Source: Actinomycetota bacterium (GTDB lineage Bacteria > Actinomycetota > Thermoleophilia > RBG-16-64-13). From it: a DNA stretch of 42,703 nucleotides. The notes under the pieces are model-generated. The model was given only the letters and a program-made list of their open reading frames with translations, was not told the DNA's origin and did not search any database. The translations under genes were made by a program, and so were the position numbers. This document shows, one piece after another, positions 7,614-15,900 of the stretch. Position 1 is the first letter of the stretch, and each line of letters starts with the position of its first letter. The stretch is from positions 1-42,703 of the forward strand of contig JAAYZX010000004.1 in assembly GCA_012514635.1 (NCBI GenBank), in the 5' to 3' direction.

Positions 7614-9232
7614 AGACGATCGCCGAGTTCTACGCACGCAACTACAAGCTGTACCCCGATAAGCTCGCCTTCGTCTTTGACGATGGGCGTCGTTACACTT
7701 TTGGTCAACATATGGAGAGAGTGGTCGCTCTAAGCGCCGCATTGGACAGGTGGGGAGTGGGTCCGCGAGCACGTCTCGCAGTGCTTGCCCCAACCTGTGC
7801 CGAACTAGTCGACTGGTTGGGAGTTGCGGCGGCTACTGGCCGTCTACTTATTCCGCTCAACTGGCGTCTGAGCGTCCGAGAGACGACCATGGTCCTGGCT
7901 GACGCCAAGCCGGATGTCTTTGTGTGTCATCGTGAACACCTCGAACTTGGTCTTGGAGCCGTCGCCGCTCTCCGGGTCCGTCGTGAGGATGAGACGCTCT
8001 CGGGAAAGGGTTCGACTGTATTCGTGAGCGCTGGGACGGGAGATTCAGGGGCGCTAGAGCTAACCGGTCATGATCACGAAGCGTTGGCGTCGGATCGAAC
8101 GGACTGGGAGATGAAGCTCAATGCCCTTCATGGGCACATGTCTGGGGTTCGCCCGGAGGATCCCTTGCTGGTCATCTATACGAGTGGAACTACGGGGCAG
8201 CCTAAAGGGGTGGTGCTGGACCAGGGAGGGCAGGCCGCGAATTCCGTCATCGTCATGACTGAGATGGCCCTCACTGATGACGACAGTTTCTACACGTGTC
8301 TGCCCATGTTTCACATTGGCGCCACCAGTCTGGTAATCAACTTCTTTGCACGCGGTTGTACCAATTACATCGATAAACGGTTTGATCCCGATGCATGGTT
8401 GGATGCGTTGGAGCGGGAGCACATCACCTGCTCGGTACTCGTGCCCTCTCTGGTGCACCAAGTGCTGGATAGGCTGGAACAAAGACCACGCGATCTGAGC
8501 AATTTGCGCACTCTCTACTACTCTGGCGCCCCAATGCTGGAGCCCGACGTGCGTCGCGCTCTGGCCAAGTTGGGCAATGTTCTCTATCAAGCGTACGGCA
8601 GTACGGAAACCGGTCCCTCTATCTGTGTGCTCCATAAGGAAGACCATACCCTGACGGGCGCAGCTCAGGCTCGTCTCGGGTCTTGTGGCCGTCCTGTTGC
8701 CGATGTGATGGTGGAGATTCGCAATGACGAGGGTATGGAGACTCTCCCAGGAGAGGTTGGTCTGGTGTACGTCAAGAGTCGGGCGATCCTGGTTTCGTAT
8801 CTGAGCAACCCGGAGGCTACTAAGGAGTCCGTGCGAGAAGGGTGGGTGATGACGGGTGACCTAGCCCGGAGCGACACCGATGGCTACATCTATCTCGTAG
8901 GGCGTAAGAAGGACCTGATAATCAGCGGTGGCGAGAATGTCCTACCCGGTGAGGTGGAAGCGTGTATTTGCATGCTCGATGGCGTGCAAGATGTGGCAGT
9001 GGTTGGTCTGCCGGACGCGACTTGGGGGGAGACGGTGGCAGCGCTCGTGGTGCCCAAGCACGGAGCGGATCTCACCATCGACGATGTGCTAACTTTCTGT
9101 AAGAATGAGATTGCTGGCTATAAGAAGCCTCGGATCATCAAGATCGTCGAGGAGTTACCACGCAACACCATCGGAAAGGTGGATAAGAATCGGGTCCGCG
9201 ACGTACTGAAGCAGCATGCGGGTCGTCGCTGA
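7610..9232 (+). CDS. Class I acyl-CoA synthetase / AMP-dependent ligase
   Basis: This 540-residue enzyme activates a carboxylic acid with ATP and transfers it to CoA. All adenylation motifs are present: YTSGTTGQPKG near residues 189-199, YGSTETG near 328, TGDLA near 415, GGENVLPGEVE near 440, and the C-terminal catalytic lysine in TIGKVDKNR near 523. Length is normal for medium- to long-chain or aryl acyl-CoA ligases, and the acid cannot be predicted. It overlaps the upstream degenerate paralogue by four bases. Its stop lies six bases from the convergent TRAP binding-protein gene, which might bring the acid into the cell. Confidence 0.92.
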   Translation: MKTIAEFYARNYKLYPDKLAFVFDDGRRYTFGQHMERVVALSAALDRWGVGPRARLAVLAPTCAELVDWLGVAAATGRLLIPLNWRLSVRETTMVLADAKPDVFVCHREHLELGLGAVAALRVRREDETLSGKGSTVFVSAGTGDSGALELTGHDHEALASDRTDWEMKLNALHGHMSGVRPEDPLLVIYTSGTTGQPKGVVLDQGGQAANSVIVMTEMALTDDDSFYTCLPMFHIGATSLVINFFARGCTNYIDKRFDPDAWLDALEREHITCSVLVPSLVHQVLDRLEQRPRDLSNLRTLYYSGAPMLEPDVRRALAKLGNVLYQAYGSTETGPSICVLHKEDHTLTGAAQARLGSCGRPVADVMVEIRNDEGMETLPGEVGLVYVKSRAILVSYLSNPEATKESVREGWVMTGDLARSDTDGYIYLVGRKKDLIISGGENVLPGEVEACICMLDGVQDVAVVGLPDATWGETVAALVVPKHGADLTIDDVLTFCKNEIAGYKKPRIIKIVEELPRNTIGKVDKNRVRDVLKQHAGRR

Positions 9233-9238
9233 GGCCGA

Positions 9239-10291
9239 TCACTTAGAGGCAGCTTGAGAGGCAGCTTGTTGCAACTGCCGAAAGAATTCGTTTGCCGCAT
9301 AGCCTTTCGCAGTCAGATCCGCAAGCCAGTTCTCGGCCACCGTTTGAATCGCCTCATCCATCTTGCGCGATTCATCTGCAGAGAGCTCGACTACGGTTAC
9401 GCCCTGGGATTCGGTCGCCCATTCCATTGACTCATTAACGGCCTTGTCCAGGGCTGCGCCTGCGTACGCAGCCGCCAGTGGCGCAAGTTCATCTATCACG
9501 GTTTTGATGTCGTCCGGCAAGGTATCAAAAGTGGCCTTCCTCATCACGGCAAGTGCACTCACTTGCCCCAGCGGTTTGTTCAACACGAACTTGATCTTCT
9601 TGGCGTATCCGAAGTCCTTTAGTACTTCCCTAGAAGTGACAATTCCCTCGATGAGGAAATTGTCTAGCGCCTGCTCGATTTTCGATTGCGGCATGTTCAC
9701 GCCCACGGCCCCCATTGCTTCGAGTATCTTTGGGCCGCCTGGAGTTCGTATGGGTACTCCTTTTAGGCTTTCGAGAGACGTGTGTTTTGTCATGGTTTGA
9801 ATGTATGAGGGCTCTGTACAGAACGCGGTTATGATCTTGAAATCCTTCAACTCTTCAATGTCTTGGTTGGCCCAGACTACTTCGAAGAAAGCTTTGCTAG
9901 CTTGGGTCGCATTGGCGTAACCTATCCCGGGTAGATCGTTGATGGTTAGGAGCGGAAAGTTACTTGCTTCATACGTTACGAAGGACAAACCGATGTCTGC
10001 CACTCCGCTACGTACTCCGTCGTACATATTCTCGGCAGTAAACAGCTCGCCGCCCGGTATGGTTCTCACTACGACTTTGCCGTTGGTGCGCTTCTCGATC
10101 TCGGTTGCCCACCAATCCATCTGTGCCCCGGGAAAGCTCTCTTCAGGCGCGAAGAAAGCATACGTGAGTGTCATCGGTTGAGACGTGCTGGGGGAGGTAC
10201 CCGTGTCCCCACGAGAGCAGCCGCCAGTCCCAGTGAGCAGTAACAGAGTCAGCAGAATTATTCCCAAGAACGTAGTAGCACGTCGCATCAT
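9239..10291 (-). CDS. TRAP transporter substrate-binding lipoprotein (DctP family)
   Basis: This extracytoplasmic solute receptor of the DctP/TAXI-like superfamily binds carboxylates for a TRAP transporter. It has a lipoprotein signal (FLGIILLTLLLLTGTGGC, cysteine at the lipobox), then the family's domain with PGGELFTAENMYDGVRSGVADIG and the GVPIRTPGGPKILEAMGA region around the conserved arginine that binds carboxylate. ATG 10291 is preferred because GGAG lies nine bases upstream, and ATG 10306 has none. No membrane subunits (DctQ, DctM) are in the window, so this is an orphan receptor. It converges on the acyl-CoA ligase gene with a 6-bp gap. The C-terminus ends in an Ala/Gln/Ser repeat. Confidence 0.9.
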   Translation of the reverse strand: MMRRATTFLGIILLTLLLLTGTGGCSRGDTGTSPSTSQPMTLTYAFFAPEESFPGAQMDWWATEIEKRTNGKVVVRTIPGGELFTAENMYDGVRSGVADIGLSFVTYEASNFPLLTINDLPGIGYANATQASKAFFEVVWANQDIEELKDFKIITAFCTEPSYIQTMTKHTSLESLKGVPIRTPGGPKILEAMGAVGVNMPQSKIEQALDNFLIEGIVTSREVLKDFGYAKKIKFVLNKPLGQVSALAVMRKATFDTLPDDIKTVIDELAPLAAAYAGAALDKAVNESMEWATESQGVTVVELSADESRKMDEAIQTVAENWLADLTAKGYAANEFFRQLQQAASQAASK

Positions 10292-10331
10292 GCTTCTGGT
10301 CTCCATGAAGGTACCATTAAGGACAAATACA

Positions 10332-10337
10332 ATTATA
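10332..10337 (-). promoter_or_regulatory. Possible -10 element (TATAAT) for the TRAP binding protein
   Basis: A perfect TATAAT lies on the minus strand about 40 bp before ATG 10291. No good -35 is found 16-18 bp upstream. Confidence 0.4.
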
Positions 10338-10379
10338 CGCAGTCTTTTGGAACGCGGGATTGTCTTGCACTGATAGAAT

Positions 10380-11354
10380 CAATGACGCTTGATTGTGGGC
10401 GGAGGGCGAAGAATGAACTCTGTCGGCGGTCGTTTTATCTTAGGGCCTTGGATCAGGGGTCCCAGGCGGGTTGGTTTACCCCTTTCCTCTCATCTGAGTG
10501 CGGTAGATTTCCGATGTCCGCAGCTGGCCAGGCTGAAATAGGCAGGGATGACGGCGAAGGCGGTCTGCACCCTGGGCTTCGCCCCGATGTCGCAGTTTCC
10601 TCAGACCGCGCACGGTTTTCATTTAATCGAGGGCTTCCCCCATAATCTTGCACCCTATTTGGCTCACCGCGCACCTCTCGTAGACGATCATTCTCTGATT
10701 GATGGATCTGTAAGGTCTCTTCTCGACCACGTAGGGACGATGTTCAGGGAGCGGCGCGGCGATTACAGCCCAGTCCAAGCCCGGCTATCGCTTCTTAAGG
10801 TGGAGCAGCGACAACGAGAACACTACCTGCACTGACACTGGTGTTACCGAACAGCTCGATCTGATCGCCTGGTTTATGCCTGATTCAGACTCCATAACTT
10901 CCAGCTTCATTGCCGTCTGGGGCGGCAACTTCTCTGGTGGGGGCATTTCACTCACCCCAACAAGGACTTTGTCTCCATCTCTGCCAGCAATGGTCACAAT
11001 TTGGCCCTTAGGAGTGCGGAGTGCACCATGTCTGTGGACGCCGATTCGACCGTGGGTGGGAGCATGAGCGGACTCATAGAGCTTCCTCCGTCTACCTGAT
11101 CTTGCAGGGTGTGGTTCAATGTGCGGAGCGGGAAGGGCTTCGCTACCTGGGTCCCCTCATCTCCCTTATCCGCGCCCGAGGAGTGGCTATTATTGCGCGG
11201 ACCGCCCGAGTGGTAGAGAGTCTCTAAGTGCAACTCAAAAGCTATGATGGTTGTTGACGGTCAATCGACGATCGATCCCGAAATGCCTTGGTGAGAAGAT
11301 TGCGGGTCCAGAGTGCGGATCTAAAGTCTGCATTCGCTGCTCAATACATTCTTC
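10380..11354. other. Roughly 1-kb region without an intact gene
   Basis: No frame here has a convincing start and family. On the minus strand, fragments in shifting frames look like former coding sequence: DEGTQVAKPFPLRTLNHTL near 11150, VTIAGRDGDKVLVGVSEMPPPEK near 10960, and PGDQIELFGNTSVSAGSVLVV, which ends in TAA near 10797. They may be one decayed gene read through two frameshifts. The portion 10380-10780 shows nothing recognisable. No RNA gene or CRISPR array was seen. Confidence 0.3.
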
Positions 11355-11438
11355 GTGGGGATGAAGCCACTACCCGGCAATGCGCGGCAGGGGGCGTCAC
11401 AGTGTCGGATGACCCAGGTCTTAAACGAACGGAGAAGC

Positions 11439-11867
11439 ATGCGAATTGATCTTGCGCTATTAGGCGATCATGCTCTAGTTGACAAGATGAATAAGCTCAC
11501 AGTGGTCGGCATCTTCCGGGTAATCACGGGTCGGTCTTTTCCTTTTGCGCACCCGGTCACGTTCCTGGCATTGAGTGTGACGGTAGAGAGCGGCGACGAT
11601 CGTAGTCATAGTGTGATGGTACGCCTTATTGATCCCGATGGCCGCCAGTTGATACCCGAGTATCGCACCGATCTAGAGATTGACCGAGCCGATTCGCACG
11701 CCGAGACTTCCCTAAACGTGATTCTTCAGCTTGCCGGGGTCACTTTTCGGGGGCCTGGGACCCATTGCTTCGATGTTTTCATAGACAACAGGTTCATGAA
11801 GCGTGTTCCGTTGGAGGTCAGGTTGTCTCAGGGCAGAAGCGGCAGTACTGCAGTTGGTTCGTATTGA
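11439..11867 (+). CDS. DUF6941-like protein
   Basis: The 142-residue product opens with RIDLALLGDHALVDKMNKLT, then VVGIFRVI, and later has LIDPDGRQLIPE and a final GPGTHCFDVFIDN strand. This is the beta-rich layout of the DUF6941 family, single-domain proteins of unknown function common in actinobacteria and Chloroflexota. There is no signal peptide or membrane segment, so it is predicted to be cytoplasmic. ATG 11439 is preferred because family members start at this MRIDLALL-like segment; GGAGA lies close upstream. A longer reading from 11355 adds 28 unconvincing residues. A hairpin follows the stop directly. Confidence 0.6.
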   Translation: MRIDLALLGDHALVDKMNKLTVVGIFRVITGRSFPFAHPVTFLALSVTVESGDDRSHSVMVRLIDPDGRQLIPEYRTDLEIDRADSHAETSLNVILQLAGVTFRGPGTHCFDVFIDNRFMKRVPLEVRLSQGRSGSTAVGSY

Positions 11868-11908
11868 CCGGGATGGGACAGTCACCTGGGGAGGTATCCC
11901 ATCCCGGT
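11867..11908 (+). terminator. Strong hairpin after the DUF6941-like gene
   Basis: A perfect 12-bp stem (ACCGGGATGGGA, pairing with 11897-11908) with an 18-nt loop begins on the last base of the stop codon. No clear U-tract follows, so it may be an intrinsic terminator of the GC-rich, U-poor kind or an RNA-stabilising structure. Confidence 0.5.
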
Positions 11909-12025
11909 CTGGTGTGCTCTCACCGCAGACCGCCAGGCCCATAAGCCCAATCGTACCTGTCTAGACTGTAATAACCTAGAAAATTACCGACATCTTTCGA
12001 GGTTCGAATAAAATGGGAGGATCTG

Positions 12026-12664
12026 ATGTCTACCTGCACGTCATGGCGTCTTTTGGTTGTCGTATTATTGGCCATTACGTTAGGTGTGGCTGCATGCGGC
12101 GGCACATCTACACCGTCAATCTCTGAAACGACGGAGTCCACTACTCCGACCGAAGGTCCGGTTGAGTCCACCCCTTCGGATATCACTACCCAGAGCGACG
12201 TAACGACGCCCGCTGATGGGTCCGGCGGCACTCCGCCTGCCGTGACCGAGTCGCCCTCCACGTCGCTGGACGCTCAAGCAGCCGTGGATGTGGCTCTGGC
12301 CGCTGTGCCGGGCGGCGCCGTCATCGAAATCGAACGTGACAGGCACCACGGACATCCTACATGGGAGGTTGTGGTGCGTGACGCGGATGGAAGTGGTATC
12401 GAGTTGGACATCGATGCCACTACGGGCGACGTTCTCCGACGGGAGCCTGAAGAGCTTCCTTCATACGCGCGCGCCTCAGCTCCCGCCATCGACGTTCGCA
12501 CGGCTATGGCTTCGGCTCTGGCGGTGACCCCCGGTGTGGTGGATGAAGCCGAGCTCGAGCGGTGGAAGGATGGACGCGTGGTGTGGGAAGTGGAGATCGT
12601 GGGCGCCGACGGGCGGCATGCGGAGATATATATAGACGCCACTACGGGTGAGGTCATAAGGTAG
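12026..12664 (+). CDS. Lipoprotein with two PepSY domains
   Basis: This 212-residue exported lipoprotein has a signal ending at the GVAAC lipobox. A Ser/Thr/Pro-rich linker (about residues 25-90) follows, then two PepSY-type repeats. Each repeat ends in the same motif, IDATTGDVLR near 130 and IDATTGEVIR at the C-terminus, and has a WEV..V/EIV.ADG strand before it. PepSY domains often inhibit peptidases or act as extracytoplasmic regulatory modules. An excellent ribosome site (GGGAGG) lies six bases before ATG 12026. It is monocistronic, between a terminator-like hairpin and the defence operon leader. Confidence 0.85.
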   Translation: MSTCTSWRLLVVVLLAITLGVAACGGTSTPSISETTESTTPTEGPVESTPSDITTQSDVTTPADGSGGTPPAVTESPSTSLDAQAAVDVALAAVPGGAVIEIERDRHHGHPTWEVVVRDADGSGIELDIDATTGDVLRREPEELPSYARASAPAIDVRTAMASALAVTPGVVDEAELERWKDGRVVWEVEIVGADGRHAEIYIDATTGEVIR

Positions 12665-12977
12665 GGGGCCGAGGGCGGGCGGCGGGGCGGAACGAGACGG
12701 GACGCCGGCGGCAAAATGCCACCAGGCAGGTCCGCGCCTTCGTGGCTTCGAGGCAGATTGGATGCGTTCCCCCAAAGTATATATAAATTTTGGTTGCTGC
12801 CGATATAGATATTAGCCTTCTTTATCGTATGCCGGGCTTCGAGCCGTCCGCCGGGTGTTGTACCATAGGGGACGGCTCGTCCATGTCCGGTGCAAGAAAG
12901 AGGGGGCCCGCGGCCCGGTTCTAGGTCTACGGTTCGGTAACAGGGCCGACGGCCTCGTGCAGCCCGAGGGGGTGCGG
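12665..12977 (+). promoter_or_regulatory. Leader of the defence operon, with AT-rich promoter zone and inverted repeat
   Basis: This 313-bp gap contains a conspicuously AT-rich patch at about 12775-12830 (TATATATAAATTTT and on), the most likely promoter for the downstream unit. After it, a perfect 10-bp inverted repeat (CGAGCCGTCC at 12840-12849, GGACGGCTCG at 12870-12879) flanks a 20-nt spacer. It could be a regulator site or an RNA hairpin in the 5' leader. The frame of the helicase is open from 12855, but the likely start is 12978. Confidence 0.45.
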
Positions 12978-15900
12978 ATGGACATCTTCGATCTTCACAG
13001 TCGGCTTATTGAGGACTACCAGCAGTACGTGGAGAGCTTCATCCGAATTAAAGACGGGCGCATTCGCGGCCGGGTCGATGAAGCGATAGATGGGGGCCTC
13101 TTTTGGCCCGCTCCCTTAGCGCAGCTGAACCCTTCCTTCGAATCGGGCGGCCGGATCGCCGAACTGGTGACCGCCGATGTGCTCCATCCGGAGTGTGAGC
13201 GGGTATTTCGGGTGGCCAAGGACCAAGACGGTACGGGGAAGCCCATCATTCTCCACCGTCATCAGGCCGAGGCCGTGCGCGCTGCCGCCTCCGGGGACAA
13301 CTACGTGCTGACTACGGGGACCGGCTCCGGCAAAAGCCTCGCTTACATCATCCCCATTGTGGATCGGGTGCTTCGCGAGGGCTCCGGCAAAGGTATTCGC
13401 GCGATCATCGTCTATCCCATGAATGCCCTGGCCAATAGCCAGGCAGGAGAGCTGACCAAGTTCCTCTGTGACGGCTATCCAGACGGCAAAGGCCCCGTCA
13501 CCTTTCGTCGCTATACCGGCCAGGAGTCGGACGAGGAGCGGCAGGAGATCATCGGCAGCCCGCCGGATATTCTTCTTACGAACTATGTGATGTTGGAGCT
13601 TATCCTTACCCGTCCCAAGGAAGAGGGCTTGATCGGGGCGGCGCAGGGTCTGCAGTTCTTGGTGCTGGACGAGCTACATACCTACCGTGGGCGGCAGGGG
13701 GCGGATGTGGCCTATCTGGTGCGGCGGGTACGTGACCGCTTGGCGCCCGGAGGACTGCAGGTGGTGGGAACATCGGCGACGTTGGCCGGTCCCGGCTCCT
13801 ACGACGAGCAGAGGGCCGAGGTGGCGCGAGTGGCCTCGCAGCTGTTTGGGGCATTGGTGAAGCCTGAGCGGGTCATCGGTGAGACGTTGCGTCGCGCCAC
13901 GGCGCCGGCGTCGTTGAATGACCAGGCCTTCATGGAGGCGCTTCGTGACTCCATAGCAGAAAGCGGGGGCCCGGTTCCAGAGCGATACGAGGATTTCTTG
14001 GCCCATCCGATGGCGCGCTGGATCGAAGGAGCGTTGGGCGTGGAGCCTGATCCCGATACCGGGCACCTAGTGCGCGTGCGGCCCAGGAGTATCAGTGGGG
14101 AGGAGGGTGCGGCCCAGGCTCTGTCCGATCTTACGGGCGCTCCGAGGGAGGCGTGCGCTGAGCGCATCGCCGATTTCCTGCTCGGTGCCGGCCGATGCGA
14201 GCGTGATCCGGTCACCGGCTTCCCGCCGTTCGCCTTCCGACTGCATCAGTTCATCAGTCGGGGTGACGCCGTGTACGCCTCACTTGAGCGGGGGACGGAT
14301 CGCTATCTGACCACCAATGCTCAGCAGTATGTACCGGGTTCGCGGGACAAGGTGCTTTTCCCGTTGGCCTTCTGTCGCGAATGCGGACAGGAGTATTACG
14401 TGGTGCGCTGCCTTGAGGATCCCGGCGGTGGGTGGGTGTTCACGCCCCGTCTGGTCTCCGAGCGGGTTACTAAGGAAGACCGTACCGCGGGGTTTCTATA
14501 CCTCGGCGGCGCCAACCCGTGGCCCGAAGATGGGGACGCCGTGCTCGATCGCCTGCCCGAGGACTGGATCCAGCTGACCAACGGTGGGCGGAGGGTGCGC
14601 AGAGATATGGTGAAGAGGCTGCCGCAGGCGGTCCGCGTGCTCCCTAACGGGGTCGCCGGCGAAGGGGTCGCCACCGGCGCAAGCGCCCCCTGGGCAGCCG
14701 CCGGGAGGGCTGCAGATCACGGGGTGGCCGCCGGTGACGTCACCAGCGATGGCATCAACGCCACCCCCGGCGCAAGCGACCCCCGGGCTGCCGCCACCAC
14801 CGATGGCTCCACCACTGCCACCACCGCCGACGCAGTGGCCTGTCACTACCTGCCGGCACCGTTCAGGTTCTGTCTCTCCTGCGGGGTGTCCTACGCAGCA
14901 CGCATCGGTGACTTCGTCAAACTGGGACAACTGGGCTCGGAAGGGCGGAGCACGGCCACCACCATCCTGGGCCTGGCGGCCATCCGCAATCTGCGCGCCG
15001 ACACTGATCTTCCCCTACGCGCACGCAAGCTTCTCAGCTTCACCGACAATCGCCAGGACGCCTCGCTGCAGGCCGGCCATTTCAACGATTTCGTGGAGGT
15101 TGATCTTCTGCGCTCGGCGCTCTACCGGGCGGTGGCGGAGGCGGGGGAGACGGGCATTCGCCACGACATGCTGACCCAGAGGGTCTTCGATGCGCTGGAT
15201 CTACCTCTGGAGCAGTATGCCGCCGATCCTACGGCCAACAAGTACGCCGCCCTCACCAACACGCGGGCTGCTCTGCGCAGAGTGATTGGCTATCGACTGT
15301 ATCGAGATCTGCAGAAGGGTTGGCGCATCACCCTGCCCAACCTGGAGCAGTGTGGGCTTCTCAAGATCGATTACGAGTCGCTCGACGAGCTGTGCGCCTC
15401 CGAAGAGGAGTGGGCCGGGACTCACGCGGCTTTGGTGACGGCCGCCCCTGAGCAGCGCAGCGCCATCGCCCGCACCATGCTCGATTGGATGCGGCGTGGG
15501 CTCGCCATCAAGGTGGATTTCCTGCAGGCCGAGTCGCAGGAGGGCCTCAAGCAACAGAGCAGCCAGCACCTCTGCGCGCCCTGGGCCATCGACGAGCGGG
15601 AGAAGCTTGAGACCTCTCGCATGGTATTCCCGCGCTCCTCCAGGCGCGACGACTCTAGAGAGCACCTCTTCCTCTCGGGGAGGGGAGGCTTCGGTCAGTA
15701 TCTGCGGCGTCCCACCACCTTGCCGCAGCATGATGCTCGGCTGCCGGTGGCGGAGGCGGAGATCATCATCCGGCAACTGCTCGAAGTTCTGCGCCGGGCC
15801 GGTCTGGTGGAGCCCGTGAGCGAAGGGAAGGGGGTTGAGGTCCCCGGATACCAGGTTCCGGCGGCGGCCATGATCTGGAGGGCCGGCGACGGCGTCACTC

